Positions 7,115 through 14,037 of a stretch of DNA of 15,796 nt are shown here, one piece after another. The position numbers and the translations under genes were made by a program. The stretch comes from Limosilactobacillus antri DSM 16041 (GTDB lineage: Bacteria; Bacillota; Bacilli; Lactobacillales; Lactobacillaceae), in assembly GCF_000160835.1 (NCBI RefSeq), contig NZ_GG700736.1, positions 40,370 to 56,165 on the forward strand, in the 5' to 3' direction. How positions within the stretch are numbered: position 1 is the stretch's first letter; each line of letters opens with the position of its first letter. The notes under the pieces were generated by a model. It was not told the DNA's origin, searched no databases, and worked only from the letters and a program-made list of their open reading frames with translations.

Positions 7115-7405
7115 AAAAGGCCCGTTACCTCATTGGGAAGTGGCTTTTTGAGAATAGGCAAAAGAAAAGCCATGCTAATCAATAAGAAAAGCATGACACT
7201 AAGACTTTTACTAATGGAACATCAGCATGAATGGAAGGAGACCAATTTTCTATAGCATAGAACATCTTTTAAATAAAAATTAGTTTTTAAATAATTAGTT
7301 GCAATATAATCATTAGGTACAAACTGCAATAAATTAGGTACACACATTGGTAGCCTCTCCTTTGTTTTGTTACTACGTTAAACAAAATCTAGTACTTCGA
7401 TCTGC
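7115..7405. other. AT-rich gene-poor stretch with a paired direct repeat
   Basis: No credible gene. TTAGGTACA occurs at 7313-7321 and 7334-7342, 21 bases apart, with a weaker related block (TTAGTTGCA) ahead. The spacing is like plasmid iterons or a helix-phased binding site, but two clear units are too few to call an origin. Confidence 0.4.
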
Positions 7406-7435
7406 TTGATGTTGTTGCGAGTTTCTTTGTATAAT
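7406..7435 (+). promoter_or_regulatory. toxin promoter, module B
   Basis: TTGATG (7406-7411), 18-base spacer, TATAAT (7430-7435). The transcript should start near 7442. The -10 and all sequence after it are shared with modules C and E, whereas upstream sequence differs. Confidence 0.7.
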
Positions 7436-7533
7436 AAACTTCGCAAGAAGTTTTAAGGGCGGTGGCTGTCTTTTCCCTTGCGAGGTGAGGCCCATGGGAA
7501 CATGGAATAATCTTCAGGAAGGTTTCACAGTCA

Positions 7534-7623
7534 ATGAGCGTCTTCCAGACACTCTCGTTGATGTTGCTATTTGCAATGTTTATTTTAGCGTTGCTAACGT
7601 ACATCGACAAAAGGAACAAATAA
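7534..7623 (+). CDS. type I toxin copy B, 29-residue holin-like membrane peptide
   Basis: Begins MSVFQTLSLMLLF, continues with the hydrophobic AMFILALLTYI and ends DKRNK: one membrane helix plus a charged tail. It matches the putative holin-like toxin (TxpA/BsrG-type) pattern 'S-x-x-x-x-L-x-L-M-x-x-F'. Compared with copy C the changes are conservative in this frame (G-T to A-M, L-I to I-L, S to T, HH to RN) but radical in the overlapping frame, which supports this frame as coding. AGGAAGG (7516-7522) is the likely ribosome site. Its GGAAG can pair with CTTCC (7542-7546) in the toxin codons, so translation may be self-inhibited. An out-of-frame leader ORF starts at 7494 behind GAGGTGAGG. Expected to depolarise or damage the membrane when the antisense RNA is lost. 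Confidence 0.8.
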   Translation: MSVFQTLSLMLLFAMFILALLTYIDKRNK

Positions 7624-7745
7624 AAAAGCCGCCCTGCGTAACTTTGGCCAGTTACAGGGTAGCTTAATGCTGTCTTATTAACTTCGCCACCGCCTTTGAA
7701 GCGGCTTGCATGGGAAGTCCTGTTCCAGCGGGGCTTCCTTTTTAT
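7622..7745 (-). ncRNA. antisense antitoxin RNA, module B
   Basis: Extended -10 TGC-TATAAT on the minus strand (complement of 7752-7757) predicts a start near 7745. The terminator stem is CCCTG-GTAACT with AGTTAC-AGGG (7632-7659), followed by a T run (complement of 7622-7627). It covers the toxin mRNA 3' region and the stop codon. Not a coding RNA. Confidence 0.7.
7713..7743 (+). terminator. toxin mRNA terminator, module B
   Basis: GGAAGTCC (7713-7720) pairs with GGGCTTCC (7731-7738, one G-U), followed by five T. Just upstream, GCCACCGCC (7686-7694) is complementary to GGCGGTGGC (7458-7466) near the mRNA 5' end, allowing 5'-3' closure. Confidence 0.8.
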
Positions 7746-7811
7746 GTCTACATTATAGCATGACTATAACTGATTTTCGACTATTTTTAATCAGCTTCCT
7801 AGCAACTTAAG

Positions 7812-7826
7812 AGAACATACGTTTGC
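7812..7826 (+). promoter_or_regulatory. LexA (SOS) box ahead of the umuC-like remnant
   Basis: AGAACATACGTTTGC fits the Gram-positive LexA site CGAAC-N4-GTTYG at all but the first base. A -10 candidate TACAAT follows at 7836-7841, so the box covers the promoter region. LexA control is known for Y-family polymerase genes, and the broken gene just downstream is of that family. Confidence 0.75.
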
Positions 7827-7861
7827 TTTATGTGCTACAATCCAGGTAAAAGCTAACGGAA

Positions 7862-8094
7862 ATGATGAAATTGTTTACTGATGATGAACCGCATGGCGTG
7901 GTCTTCTTAATTGATAACAAGTCCTTTTATGCTAGTTGCGAGGTCGTTGCCCGGGGGCTAAATCCCTTAAAAGTCCCATAGTGGTCCTTAGTGAAGCTGA
8001 AAATACCAATGGTGGACTCATTTTAGCCACGTCACCCAAAGCTAAGCGCTTATTTCATCTTAAAGCCAACGTCTCCCGTAAACGTGACCTGTAA
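7862..8094 (+). pseudogene. umuC-like Y-family DNA polymerase, N-terminal remnant
   Basis: From the ATG at 7862 the frame reads HGVVFLIDNKSFYASCEVVA, the catalytic-Asp N-terminus of ImpB/UmuC/UvrX polymerases (normally '(F/L)xD(M/N)xSFYASVE', about 420 residues), then stops at TAG after LNPLKVP. One base away the frame continues VVLSEAENTNGGLILATSP and KAKRLFHLKANVSRKRDL before TAA 8092-8094. The gene thus has a one-base indel near 7967-7980 and has lost more than 80 per cent of its length. The LexA box and promoter are still present. Plasmid-borne SOS polymerases of this kind are common in lactobacilli. Confidence 0.8.
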
Positions 8095-8146
8095 AATATG
8101 TATAAATATGAAATTGGGAAACTTTAGGGGAGACCAGAGTTTGAAT

Positions 8147-8200
8147 ATAACAAAAGGCGCTGTGCCGGCTTTTTCACTGTCGATACAGCGCCTTTGTTAT
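8147..8200. repeat. 16-bp inverted repeat around a 21-base core
   Basis: ATAACAAAAGGCGCTGT (8147-8163) is complementary to ACAGCGCCTTTGTTAT (8185-8200) except for one extra A. The arms could form a transcript hairpin or be the ends of an internally deleted insertion element; no T run longer than three follows the second arm. It lies right after the point where the umuC remnant breaks off. Confidence 0.65.
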
Positions 8201-8237
8201 GTCATCGGGAACATATATTTGATAACTACGCTAACAC

Positions 8238-8251
8238 TAGTGATATCACTA
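8238..8251. promoter_or_regulatory. possible operator upstream of the adhesin gene
   Basis: TAGTGATATCACTA is a perfect 14-bp palindrome, next to a -35-like TTGACG (8252-8257). No well-spaced -10 box follows, so the promoter itself is uncertain. A regulator-binding site is plausible but unproven. Confidence 0.35.
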
Positions 8252-8359
8252 TTGACGGTTGGTGAAGTTAGTGTGAAATTCCCTATAAAAATAGGGTAAT
8301 ATAAGGTCACGTGATAATCTTTAGTATTGCGCATAGAAAACAAAGAAGGAGGCAACAGT

Positions 8360-10690
8360 ATGAGTAATAAATCTAGGCATCGTCGACTTTTATTTATGAT
8401 GGGACTAGTCTTATTTTCGTTATTAGGGTCAATATGGATATCATCTAATAATGGTATGACCGTATATGCTGATAGCAAGACAAATATTACTCAGAACGGT
8501 ACGGGTTCCGGGACTGTTATTAATCAACAGGAAGAACCGCAGATAAGTACCGTTAATAGTAATACTACAGATAATACTAGTTCTTCAGACGATCAGACGT
8601 CTCAGAAGCAAGTTACTAATACAGAAGCACAACCGAGAGCACCAGCTGAGCAGAATAATACGAGTATGGACAGATCAACGTCCAGTTCTATGCTTAGTGA
8701 GCGGCCAAATTCGGTAAATAATAGTTCTAATTCAGTTGGACATGATGTTAGTAGTAATATTACATCATTAACGGCTTCTCCAGAATCGATTAATGATGGT
8801 GGAAAAACAACTGTTAGAGTAAACTTTGATGAGCATGCTCAGAAGATAGTATCTGGGGATACAATAACCGTGAACTGGAATAATTCAGGGACAGTATACG
8901 GACAAGGGTATCAAAAGAACATCGATCTTAATATTAGGGGAGTGAATGTAGGTACTTTATCCGTAGCCACGAATAAAGCTGTTTTCACATTTAACTCTAA
9001 TATTAATGATATGGAAAATGTAACTGGCTGGGGAGAATTCGACTTAGAAGGGCGAAATCTAGCTAATACCAGTGATGAAAATACAGGCTCATTCTCGATT
9101 TACAGTGGTGGTCAACAGACCTATGTATCTGTAAAAAAGGGAAAAACAGGAAGTCAAAGTCCTTTTTACTATAAAACCGGCGACATGCTACCTAGTGATA
9201 CTGATCATGTACGGTGGTTTTTAAATATTAACAACGAAAAAGGATATGTGTCTGATAGGATCTATATAAAAGATCAGATTCAACCAGGTCAAACACTCGA
9301 TAAAGGTAGCTTTGATATTACTATTGATGGATACAGGCCAAATCACTTCTATGGTAGTAATGCAATTGAGAATTTTGAATCAGCTTACCCTGGCTCGTCA
9401 ATTACGATTAATGTATCAACTGGAGATATCACTGTCGTAATTCCTCAAGATCAGGCCCAATTAAATAAGTTTAGTATTCTTTATCGGACTTCAGTTGATG
9501 ACTACAATCAACCCACTTTTGAGAATCACAGTCAGGCCTGGTACACAGAGAATAATCGGCTAGCCGTCGAAGGCAAAGAGTTTGATTATTCCGTATCAAA
9601 TGTGAATGCTAATGGTGGTGTTGATGGTAAAAATCAAACAAAGGTCAGTGTAATTAAAGAATGGGACGATAACAATAATTGTGCAAGGTTACGTCCTGAT
9701 AGCATTAAAGTACAGCTGTATGCGAATGGGTTACTAACAGGGAAAGCGGTAACCTTAAATTCTGCGAATAATTGGCAATATACCTGGTCTGGCCTAGTAA
9801 AAAATGCTAAAGGATCTAGGATAGCTTATACCGTTAAAGAGGTAAGCATTCCTAATGGATACAGAGGTATCACTACTGTAAACGGTAATGATATAGTAAT
9901 AAAGAATATTTATAATCAAACAATAAACATTTCTGGAACCAAGACTTGGAAGGATAACAACAATCAAGATGGAATCCGTCCAAGCTCAATCACCGTGAAC
10001 TTGTTGGCTAACGGTCGGCAAGTCGCAAGCAAGACGGTTAGTGCTAGCGATAACTGGCAGTACAGTTTCGACAACTTAGCCGCTTACGCTAATGGTCAGA
10101 AGATTACCTACACAGTTACGGAAGATGCCGTTGCGGGGTACACCAGTACTGTTGATGGTTACAACGTAACCAACAACCACACTCCTGCCACCGTTAGGGT
10201 ATCTGGAACCAAGACTTGGAAGGATAACAACAATCAAGATGGAGTCCGTCCAAGTTCAATCACCGTGAACTTGTTGGCTAACGGTCGACAAGTCGCAAGC
10301 AAGACGGTTAGTGCTAGTGATAACTGGCAATACAGTTTTGACAACCTAGCTGCTTACGCTAATGGTCAGAAGATTACCTACACAGTTACGGAAGATGCCG
10401 TTGCGGGGTACACCAGTACTGTCGATGGTTACAATATTACTAATACCCATAATCCGACAACGCCTAAGAAGCCCCAGGTTCCTAATAACCCGACAACGCC
10501 CAAGAAACCTCAAGTTCCTAATAATGGGAATAAGGTAACACCAAAAGCTTACACTCAAGGTAAAACCTACGAAAAAACAGGTAAATTACCTCAAACAGGT
10601 AATGAATCATCAATAGGTATGATGTTAATTGGACTAGTGACGTTATTGCTAAGCTTGGGTTTAGTAGTTATAAATAGATTTACTATTTGA
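8360..10690 (+). CDS. LPxTG-anchored collagen-adhesin-like surface protein with three CnaB domains
   Basis: 776 residues from the ATG at 8360, chosen because GAAGGAGG lies seven bases ahead; an in-frame TTG 33 bases upstream has no such site. Residues 1-38: signal peptide (RHRR then a hydrophobic core). 39-125: Ser/Thr/Asn/Gln-rich low-complexity stalk. About 130-415: beta-rich MSCRAMM-like adhesive region resembling the collagen-binding/Ig-like folds of Cna and SdrC. 428-518, 522-611 and 612-701: CnaB repeats with candidate isopeptide residues Lys433/Glu494/Asn516, Lys528/Glu588/Asn605 and Lys618/Glu678/Asn695. 700-722: two PTTPKKPQVPNN units. LPQTG at 743-747, then a membrane helix and a short tail. 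Exported, sortase-anchored and likely to bind host matrix or mucus. AT-rich overall, single gene with its own terminator: a transferred cargo gene in appearance. Confidence 0.9.
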   Translation: MSNKSRHRRLLFMMGLVLFSLLGSIWISSNNGMTVYADSKTNITQNGTGSGTVINQQEEPQISTVNSNTTDNTSSSDDQTSQKQVTNTEAQPRAPAEQNNTSMDRSTSSSMLSERPNSVNNSSNSVGHDVSSNITSLTASPESINDGGKTTVRVNFDEHAQKIVSGDTITVNWNNSGTVYGQGYQKNIDLNIRGVNVGTLSVATNKAVFTFNSNINDMENVTGWGEFDLEGRNLANTSDENTGSFSIYSGGQQTYVSVKKGKTGSQSPFYYKTGDMLPSDTDHVRWFLNINNEKGYVSDRIYIKDQIQPGQTLDKGSFDITIDGYRPNHFYGSNAIENFESAYPGSSITINVSTGDITVVIPQDQAQLNKFSILYRTSVDDYNQPTFENHSQAWYTENNRLAVEGKEFDYSVSNVNANGGVDGKNQTKVSVIKEWDDNNNCARLRPDSIKVQLYANGLLTGKAVTLNSANNWQYTWSGLVKNAKGSRIAYTVKEVSIPNGYRGITTVNGNDIVIKNIYNQTINISGTKTWKDNNNQDGIRPSSITVNLLANGRQVASKTVSASDNWQYSFDNLAAYANGQKITYTVTEDAVAGYTSTVDGYNVTNNHTPATVRVSGTKTWKDNNNQDGVRPSSITVNLLANGRQVASKTVSASDNWQYSFDNLAAYANGQKITYTVTEDAVAGYTSTVDGYNITNTHNPTTPKKPQVPNNPTTPKKPQVPNNGNKVTPKAYTQGKTYEKTGKLPQTGNESSIGMMLIGLVTLLLSLGLVVINRFTI
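9932..10451 (+). repeat. 270-bp direct repeat within the adhesin gene
   Basis: Two units offset by 270 bases (TCTGGAACCAAGACTTGG at 9932 and 10202) are nearly identical at the DNA level and encode CnaB domains 2 and 3. The first CnaB domain (ahead of 9910) is much more diverged and AT-richer. This indicates a recent duplication or gene conversion and predicts copy-number variation between strains. A 36-bp repeat (10453-10524) follows. Confidence 0.9.
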
Positions 10691-10781
10691 TCATGATTGA
10701 ATGATCGTAAGCACTCCACAACGAACCGGGTTAAATCTTAACCATTGATGGTATCTCAGATCCCTGGGTTCAAACAAAAAT

Positions 10782-10824
10782 AGCGGGCGACCGACGCAGT
10801 TTTCTGCGTTAGTCGCCCGCTTTT
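10782..10824 (+). terminator. adhesin terminator, probably bidirectional
   Basis: AGCGGGCGAC (10782-10791) pairs with GTCGCCCGCT (10812-10821), with an inner ACGCAG/CTGCGT stem and TTTT tail. The minus strand also ends in ATTTTTG. The 90 bases between the adhesin stop and this hairpin hold nothing I can identify. Confidence 0.85.
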
Positions 10825-10897
10825 GGTTTCTCTATTAAACACGACACGTGGCCTCAATATCTGGCGTGTTACGTTGCGTGTAAACCGTTAGTAATGG

Positions 10898-11173
10898 TTA
10901 AAAATACTTAAAGACGTCCAGTTTATTTAATTTTACCATTTGTACAATCCCAAACCTGATCGTATTAGCCTTTGCGCCTGCCGTTGGTTTTGTGAACAGA
11001 CTTATTCTTCGCACCAGCGTGGTAGAGTGGATCTGTTGCTCATCGTGGTTATTGTGTAAAGGTAGATCACAATGCTCAAAGATCTGGTAAACCCGGTCCT
11101 TTAGATTAAGGGCATTGTTAATCACATTGCGTAATAATTTTAACGGTGATTCCTTGATTGTTTCCTCGATTAA
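10898..11173 (-). pseudogene. IS66-family transposase, C-terminal remnant
   Basis: Open frame of about 91 codons without a start. It reads SPLKLLRNVINNALNL, then CDLPLHNNHDEQQIHSTTLV, RRISLFTKPTAGAKANT and LNKLDVFKYF. This follows the IS66 TnpC C-terminal pattern (LP-x-DNN-x-AER-x-I, GRKNWLF-S-x-GA-x-A, then GL-x-P-x-KYL), but the catalytic-region residues have drifted: DNN-x-x-ER has become HNNHDEQ. A TAG at 11174-11176 closes the frame upstream and no terminal repeats are visible. A decayed insertion, not mobile. Confidence 0.75.
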
Positions 11174-11199
11174 CTAGTCGGCTTTGTGTTTCTAGGGCG

Positions 11200-12549
11200 T
11201 TAGTTTTTCACAACCGGGGTCTTAAAAAGATCATTCAAGGCTTCAGACATTGTTGGATGAGTATAGATCATGTCGCGTAATCTTTCGTAAGGTAATTTGG
11301 CCTTCATTGCCAATGCAATTAGATTGATGGTTTCATGAGCCTCAGCGGCATACAATGTTGCCCCTAAAATAAGGTGTGTTTTTTGATCAACGATTACCTT
11401 ATAAAGCCCGCGTTGATCCTCCAAGACACGGGCCTTTGGAATTGCCTTGACTGATAGCTTGAAGGTTTGAAAATCATAACCTGCACTCTTAGCTTGACGT
11501 TCATTTAAGCCAACGTTGGCCAGCGGTGGATTTAGGAATGAAGCAGTTGGTATTACCGATCGATCAGCCGTTGAGCGATTCCCCTTACCAAACAATTGAT
11601 CTATGATAATACGAAAATCATCCAATGAGACATAAGTGAACATAGGGCCACCATTAACGTCACCTAAAGCCCAAATGTTTTGTACTGTAGTTCTTAAATG
11701 ATCATCGACCTGAATAGCACCGCGATTGGTTAAAGCAATATCAGTATTTTCTAGTCCTAAACTACTTACATTAGGCCGCCGACCGACTGCAACTAATACC
11801 GCATCAAATTCCGCAGTGTTAGTTTGATCACCTTGTTGATAATATAACGTAACCTTCTCACCATTATCTTTTACTTGCGTTAGTTGAGTCGCCAGTTTAA
11901 TCTCGATCCCTGCGTCAGTCAGATCTGCTACGACCTCGGTCGCAATATCAGGATCTTCGCGCTCTAACAATCTGGTATGTTGGTCGAAAATCGTTACATG
12001 CGTACCAAAGGAATTAAACATTCCAGCAAATTCAAGGCCAATATAACCGCCACCAATAATTGCTAGTCGTTTCGGTTGTTTCTCCAATTCCATAGCTTCT
12101 TTAGACGTAAAAATCCGCTGACTAAATTCTAACCCTGGGATTGATGGCCAATTTGGAACTGCTCCAGTATTAATAAAGATACGTTCACCTCTCACCTTCT
12201 TAGTCGTTCCATCACTCATTACGACTGCCAAAACATAATTGTCGATAAAACGGGCTGACCCATCCCAAACCGTTGCTAGTGGCTCATCAGCCACCATGTG
12301 ATAGTTTTTGTTTCGCAACTGTCTAGTCATCTCACCACGCTTATTAACTGCTGTAGTGAAGTCCACGCCACGTTGGCCATTAAAAATCAAATTTTTAGAT
12401 GGTAGGCAGCCAACATTGATGCAAGTTCCTCCGTACATTTGTTTAGACCGTTCGATCAGAAGCACGGTCTCATCATGCTGCGCCAAGTACTTAGCTAATG
12501 TCTTACCCGCCTTACCAAATCCAATAATAATATTTTTAAATTTATCCAT
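11200..12549 (-). CDS. rclA: RclA-like flavin disulfide reductase
   Basis: 449 residues, close to E. coli RclA. This class I pyridine-nucleotide disulfide oxidoreductase subfamily is known for resistance to reactive chlorine and for Cu(II) reduction. N-terminal FAD motif IIGFGKAGKTLA (residues 8-19), redox-active CINVGC in MYGGTCINVGCLPSK (39-53), second Rossmann motif AIIGGGYIGLEFAGMF (near 163), FAD-binding ALGDVNGGPMFTYVSLDDFRI (near 297), and the dimer-interface YTHPTMSEALNDLF near the end. Glutathione, lipoamide and mercuric reductases share the fold, but MYGGTCIN, FTYVSLDD, KAIPKARV and SEALNDLF favour RclA. The start is preceded by AAAGGCGGG, a weak ribosome site. It probably has its own promoter, with a palindrome upstream. 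It lies in the same orientation as the neighbouring oxidoreductase, and both suit oxidative defence. Confidence 0.9.
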   Translation of the reverse strand: MDKFKNIIIGFGKAGKTLAKYLAQHDETVLLIERSKQMYGGTCINVGCLPSKNLIFNGQRGVDFTTAVNKRGEMTRQLRNKNYHMVADEPLATVWDGSARFIDNYVLAVVMSDGTTKKVRGERIFINTGAVPNWPSIPGLEFSQRIFTSKEAMELEKQPKRLAIIGGGYIGLEFAGMFNSFGTHVTIFDQHTRLLEREDPDIATEVVADLTDAGIEIKLATQLTQVKDNGEKVTLYYQQGDQTNTAEFDAVLVAVGRRPNVSSLGLENTDIALTNRGAIQVDDHLRTTVQNIWALGDVNGGPMFTYVSLDDFRIIIDQLFGKGNRSTADRSVIPTASFLNPPLANVGLNERQAKSAGYDFQTFKLSVKAIPKARVLEDQRGLYKVIVDQKTHLILGATLYAAEAHETINLIALAMKAKLPYERLRDMIYTHPTMSEALNDLFKTPVVKN

Positions 12550-12584
12550 TGTTTTACCCGCCTTTTACTAGTCATTTGTTATTG

Positions 12585-12599
12585 TACTTATTATAAGTA
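12585..12599. promoter_or_regulatory. palindromic candidate operator upstream of rclA
   Basis: TACTTATTATAAGTA is a 15-bp palindrome around one central base, 36 bases before the rclA start. A minus-strand TTGACA lies about 15 bases further upstream, so the site falls in the promoter. A TetR/MarR/HxlR-type regulator could bind; which one cannot be told. Confidence 0.5.
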
Positions 12600-12704
12600 A
12601 GTAAAGTGTCAAAAGCAATTTGTATGCTCAATCACCTGTTTATCTGACTTGACTTTATAGTCATCATTTCACCATCTTATTTGTCTTTTACCACAGTTTT
12701 CCCT

Positions 12705-12842
12705 CTAGTAGCTGATTTTATGACCTTCTTTGCTTCGTAAATCTCGCCCATTATTTAGGGTTACTTTACCTATTTGTAAGAAAATATAACCCGATTTGAC
12801 ATCTTTAACATAGCGACGATAATATCTGTCATTTTCGATCAT
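12705..12842 (-). CDS. small ORF, 45 aa, directly after the oxidoreductase gene
   Basis: MIENDRYYRRYVKDVKSGYI then FLQIGKVTLNNG, ending KEGHKISY. The ATG at 12842 has a full GGGAGG ribosome site formed by the last codons and stop of the upstream gene, so it is well placed for coupled translation. No recognised family. A second frame, starting at an internal ATG, reads MGEIYEAKKVIKSATRGKT and runs 30 bases longer, so the original protein may have been a frameshifted 50-60-residue one. It may therefore be a decayed gene. Confidence 0.4.
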   Translation of the reverse strand: MIENDRYYRRYVKDVKSGYIFLQIGKVTLNNGRDLRSKEGHKISY

Positions 12843-12845
12843 ATT

Positions 12846-13868
12846 TTATTCCTCCCATCTAGAAACAACGACTTTACCAACCATATGCCCACTTTCCACT
12901 AAATTATGTGCTTTCCGAAGATTAGTTGCATTTAAAGGAGAAAGGGAATGTGTTAGAGTACACTTTAATTGGCCATTATCAAGAAAATATGCAATTTTTT
13001 CTAAAATATCATGTTGGGTTTGCATATCATTTGTATGATAGTAAGACTTGGTATACATCCATTCCCAAGCAAAGATTGCTTTCTTTTGAGTTAATAAACG
13101 TAGATTGATAGGTCGCCTATTTTCGGTAACCGAAGCAATAGCTCCCTCAGGCTTAATTAACTCACACATTTCTTTCCAATGATTGTCAATATCTTTTAAC
13201 TCTAAAATATAATCTACAAATTTATAACCAAGTTCTCTGACTTCGTCGACTAAATTATTCCTGTGGTTTACAGTGTATTTAGCACCATGACTTTTGACCC
13301 AATTGATACTTTCGGGACGTGAAGCAGTGGCAATTACGGTTAGTCCTGCATTTGCAGCTAATTGTGTTGCAACTGATCCTACTCCACCAGCACCATTAAT
13401 GATCAAAATGGTTTTATCTTTATTACTTTGACTATTAGAGGACACTGACAGTTGTTCAAATAGCGCTTCATAAGCTGTCAATGAAGTCAGAGGCATTGCG
13501 GCTGCTTCATCGTCGCTTAAGGATTTAGGTGCATGTCCAACAATTCGTTCATCTACTAACTGATATTCACTATTACTTCCTGGACGTTTAAAGGACCCGG
13601 CATAATATACCCGATCTCCAGGGTTAAATAGAGATACTTGATTACCCACTTTTTTTACAATTCCACATGCGTCCCATCCAATAACTTTTGGGGTCTTTAG
13701 TTTGCCGTGCCCGCCACGTCGTACGCCAACATCAACTGGATTAACGGATACAGCATTAACTTTGACGAGCAAATCGTGCCCTTTAGGTACTGGGATACTT
13801 TCTTCAAATTCAAATAAGCTTCTAGAATCGTTAATGTTTAAATGTTGAGTAAATCCGATAGCTTTCAT
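12846..13868 (-). CDS. zinc-type alcohol dehydrogenase-like / quinone oxidoreductase (MDR superfamily)
   Basis: 340 residues, standard length. The GroES-like N-terminus includes VKVNAVSVNPVDVGVRRGG and VIGWDACGIVKKVG. The NAD(P)H-binding Rossmann part carries IINGAGGVGSVATQLA (near residue 155) and TASRPESINWVKSHGA. Structural-zinc cysteines of true alcohol dehydrogenases are absent, placing it with the zinc-independent quinone reductase/'adh_fam_1' type that reduces quinones or reactive enones with NADPH. The start has GAGGACTCACT ahead of it. It is divergent from the HxlR-type regulator 169 bases away, a classic arrangement for electrophile-sensing pairs (compare YodB or HypR with their reductases), and followed by a small ORF and rclA on the same strand. 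Confidence 0.85.
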   Translation of the reverse strand: MKAIGFTQHLNINDSRSLFEFEESIPVPKGHDLLVKVNAVSVNPVDVGVRRGGHGKLKTPKVIGWDACGIVKKVGNQVSLFNPGDRVYYAGSFKRPGSNSEYQLVDERIVGHAPKSLSDDEAAAMPLTSLTAYEALFEQLSVSSNSQSNKDKTILIINGAGGVGSVATQLAANAGLTVIATASRPESINWVKSHGAKYTVNHRNNLVDEVRELGYKFVDYILELKDIDNHWKEMCELIKPEGAIASVTENRRPINLRLLTQKKAIFAWEWMYTKSYYHTNDMQTQHDILEKIAYFLDNGQLKCTLTHSLSPLNATNLRKAHNLVESGHMVGKVVVSRWEE

Positions 13869-13897
13869 AGTGAGTCCTCTTTTCTATTGTTCTATAC

Positions 13898-13910
13898 TTA
13901 CAATTAGTAA
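13898..13910. promoter_or_regulatory. candidate regulator site between the oxidoreductase and hxlR-type genes
   Basis: TTAC-N5-GTAA palindrome, 30 bases before the oxidoreductase start, next to a minus-strand -10-like TATAGA. Its position suits repression of the oxidoreductase by the divergently encoded HxlR-type protein; sequence evidence alone is modest. Confidence 0.4.
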
Positions 13911-14037
13911 CTTGTTATATAAGACATACAAGAAGAGAATTTAAATTATCTATGTAACAATTATTTCCCTAATAGCCACAAAGAATAAATCAATATATGA
14001 TTAAAACATTTAGTTTTTTTAAGAAGGAGTGTTGGGC

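Noticed and set aside
7389..7619. Minus-strand frame through TA module B (and its equivalent at 15599-15781)
   Set aside because: Runs antisense through the toxin leader; conserved only because the DNA repeat is conserved, and lies upstream of the antisense RNA, not in it.
7494..7667. Plus-strand frame MGTWNNLQEGF... as the main product of module B
   Set aside because: Its second half changes radically between copies, whereas the overlapping 29-codon toxin frame changes conservatively; kept only as a possible leader ORF.
8084..8299. 71-codon frame after the umuC remnant
   Set aside because: Begins within the umuC remnant in another frame, crosses the inverted repeat and the putative operator, and has no ribosome site.
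10690..10781. tRNA- or T-box-like sequence (GGGTTCAAAC) after the adhesin
   Set aside because: Only a T-loop-like stretch is present; no cloverleaf can be closed and no T-box motif is found.
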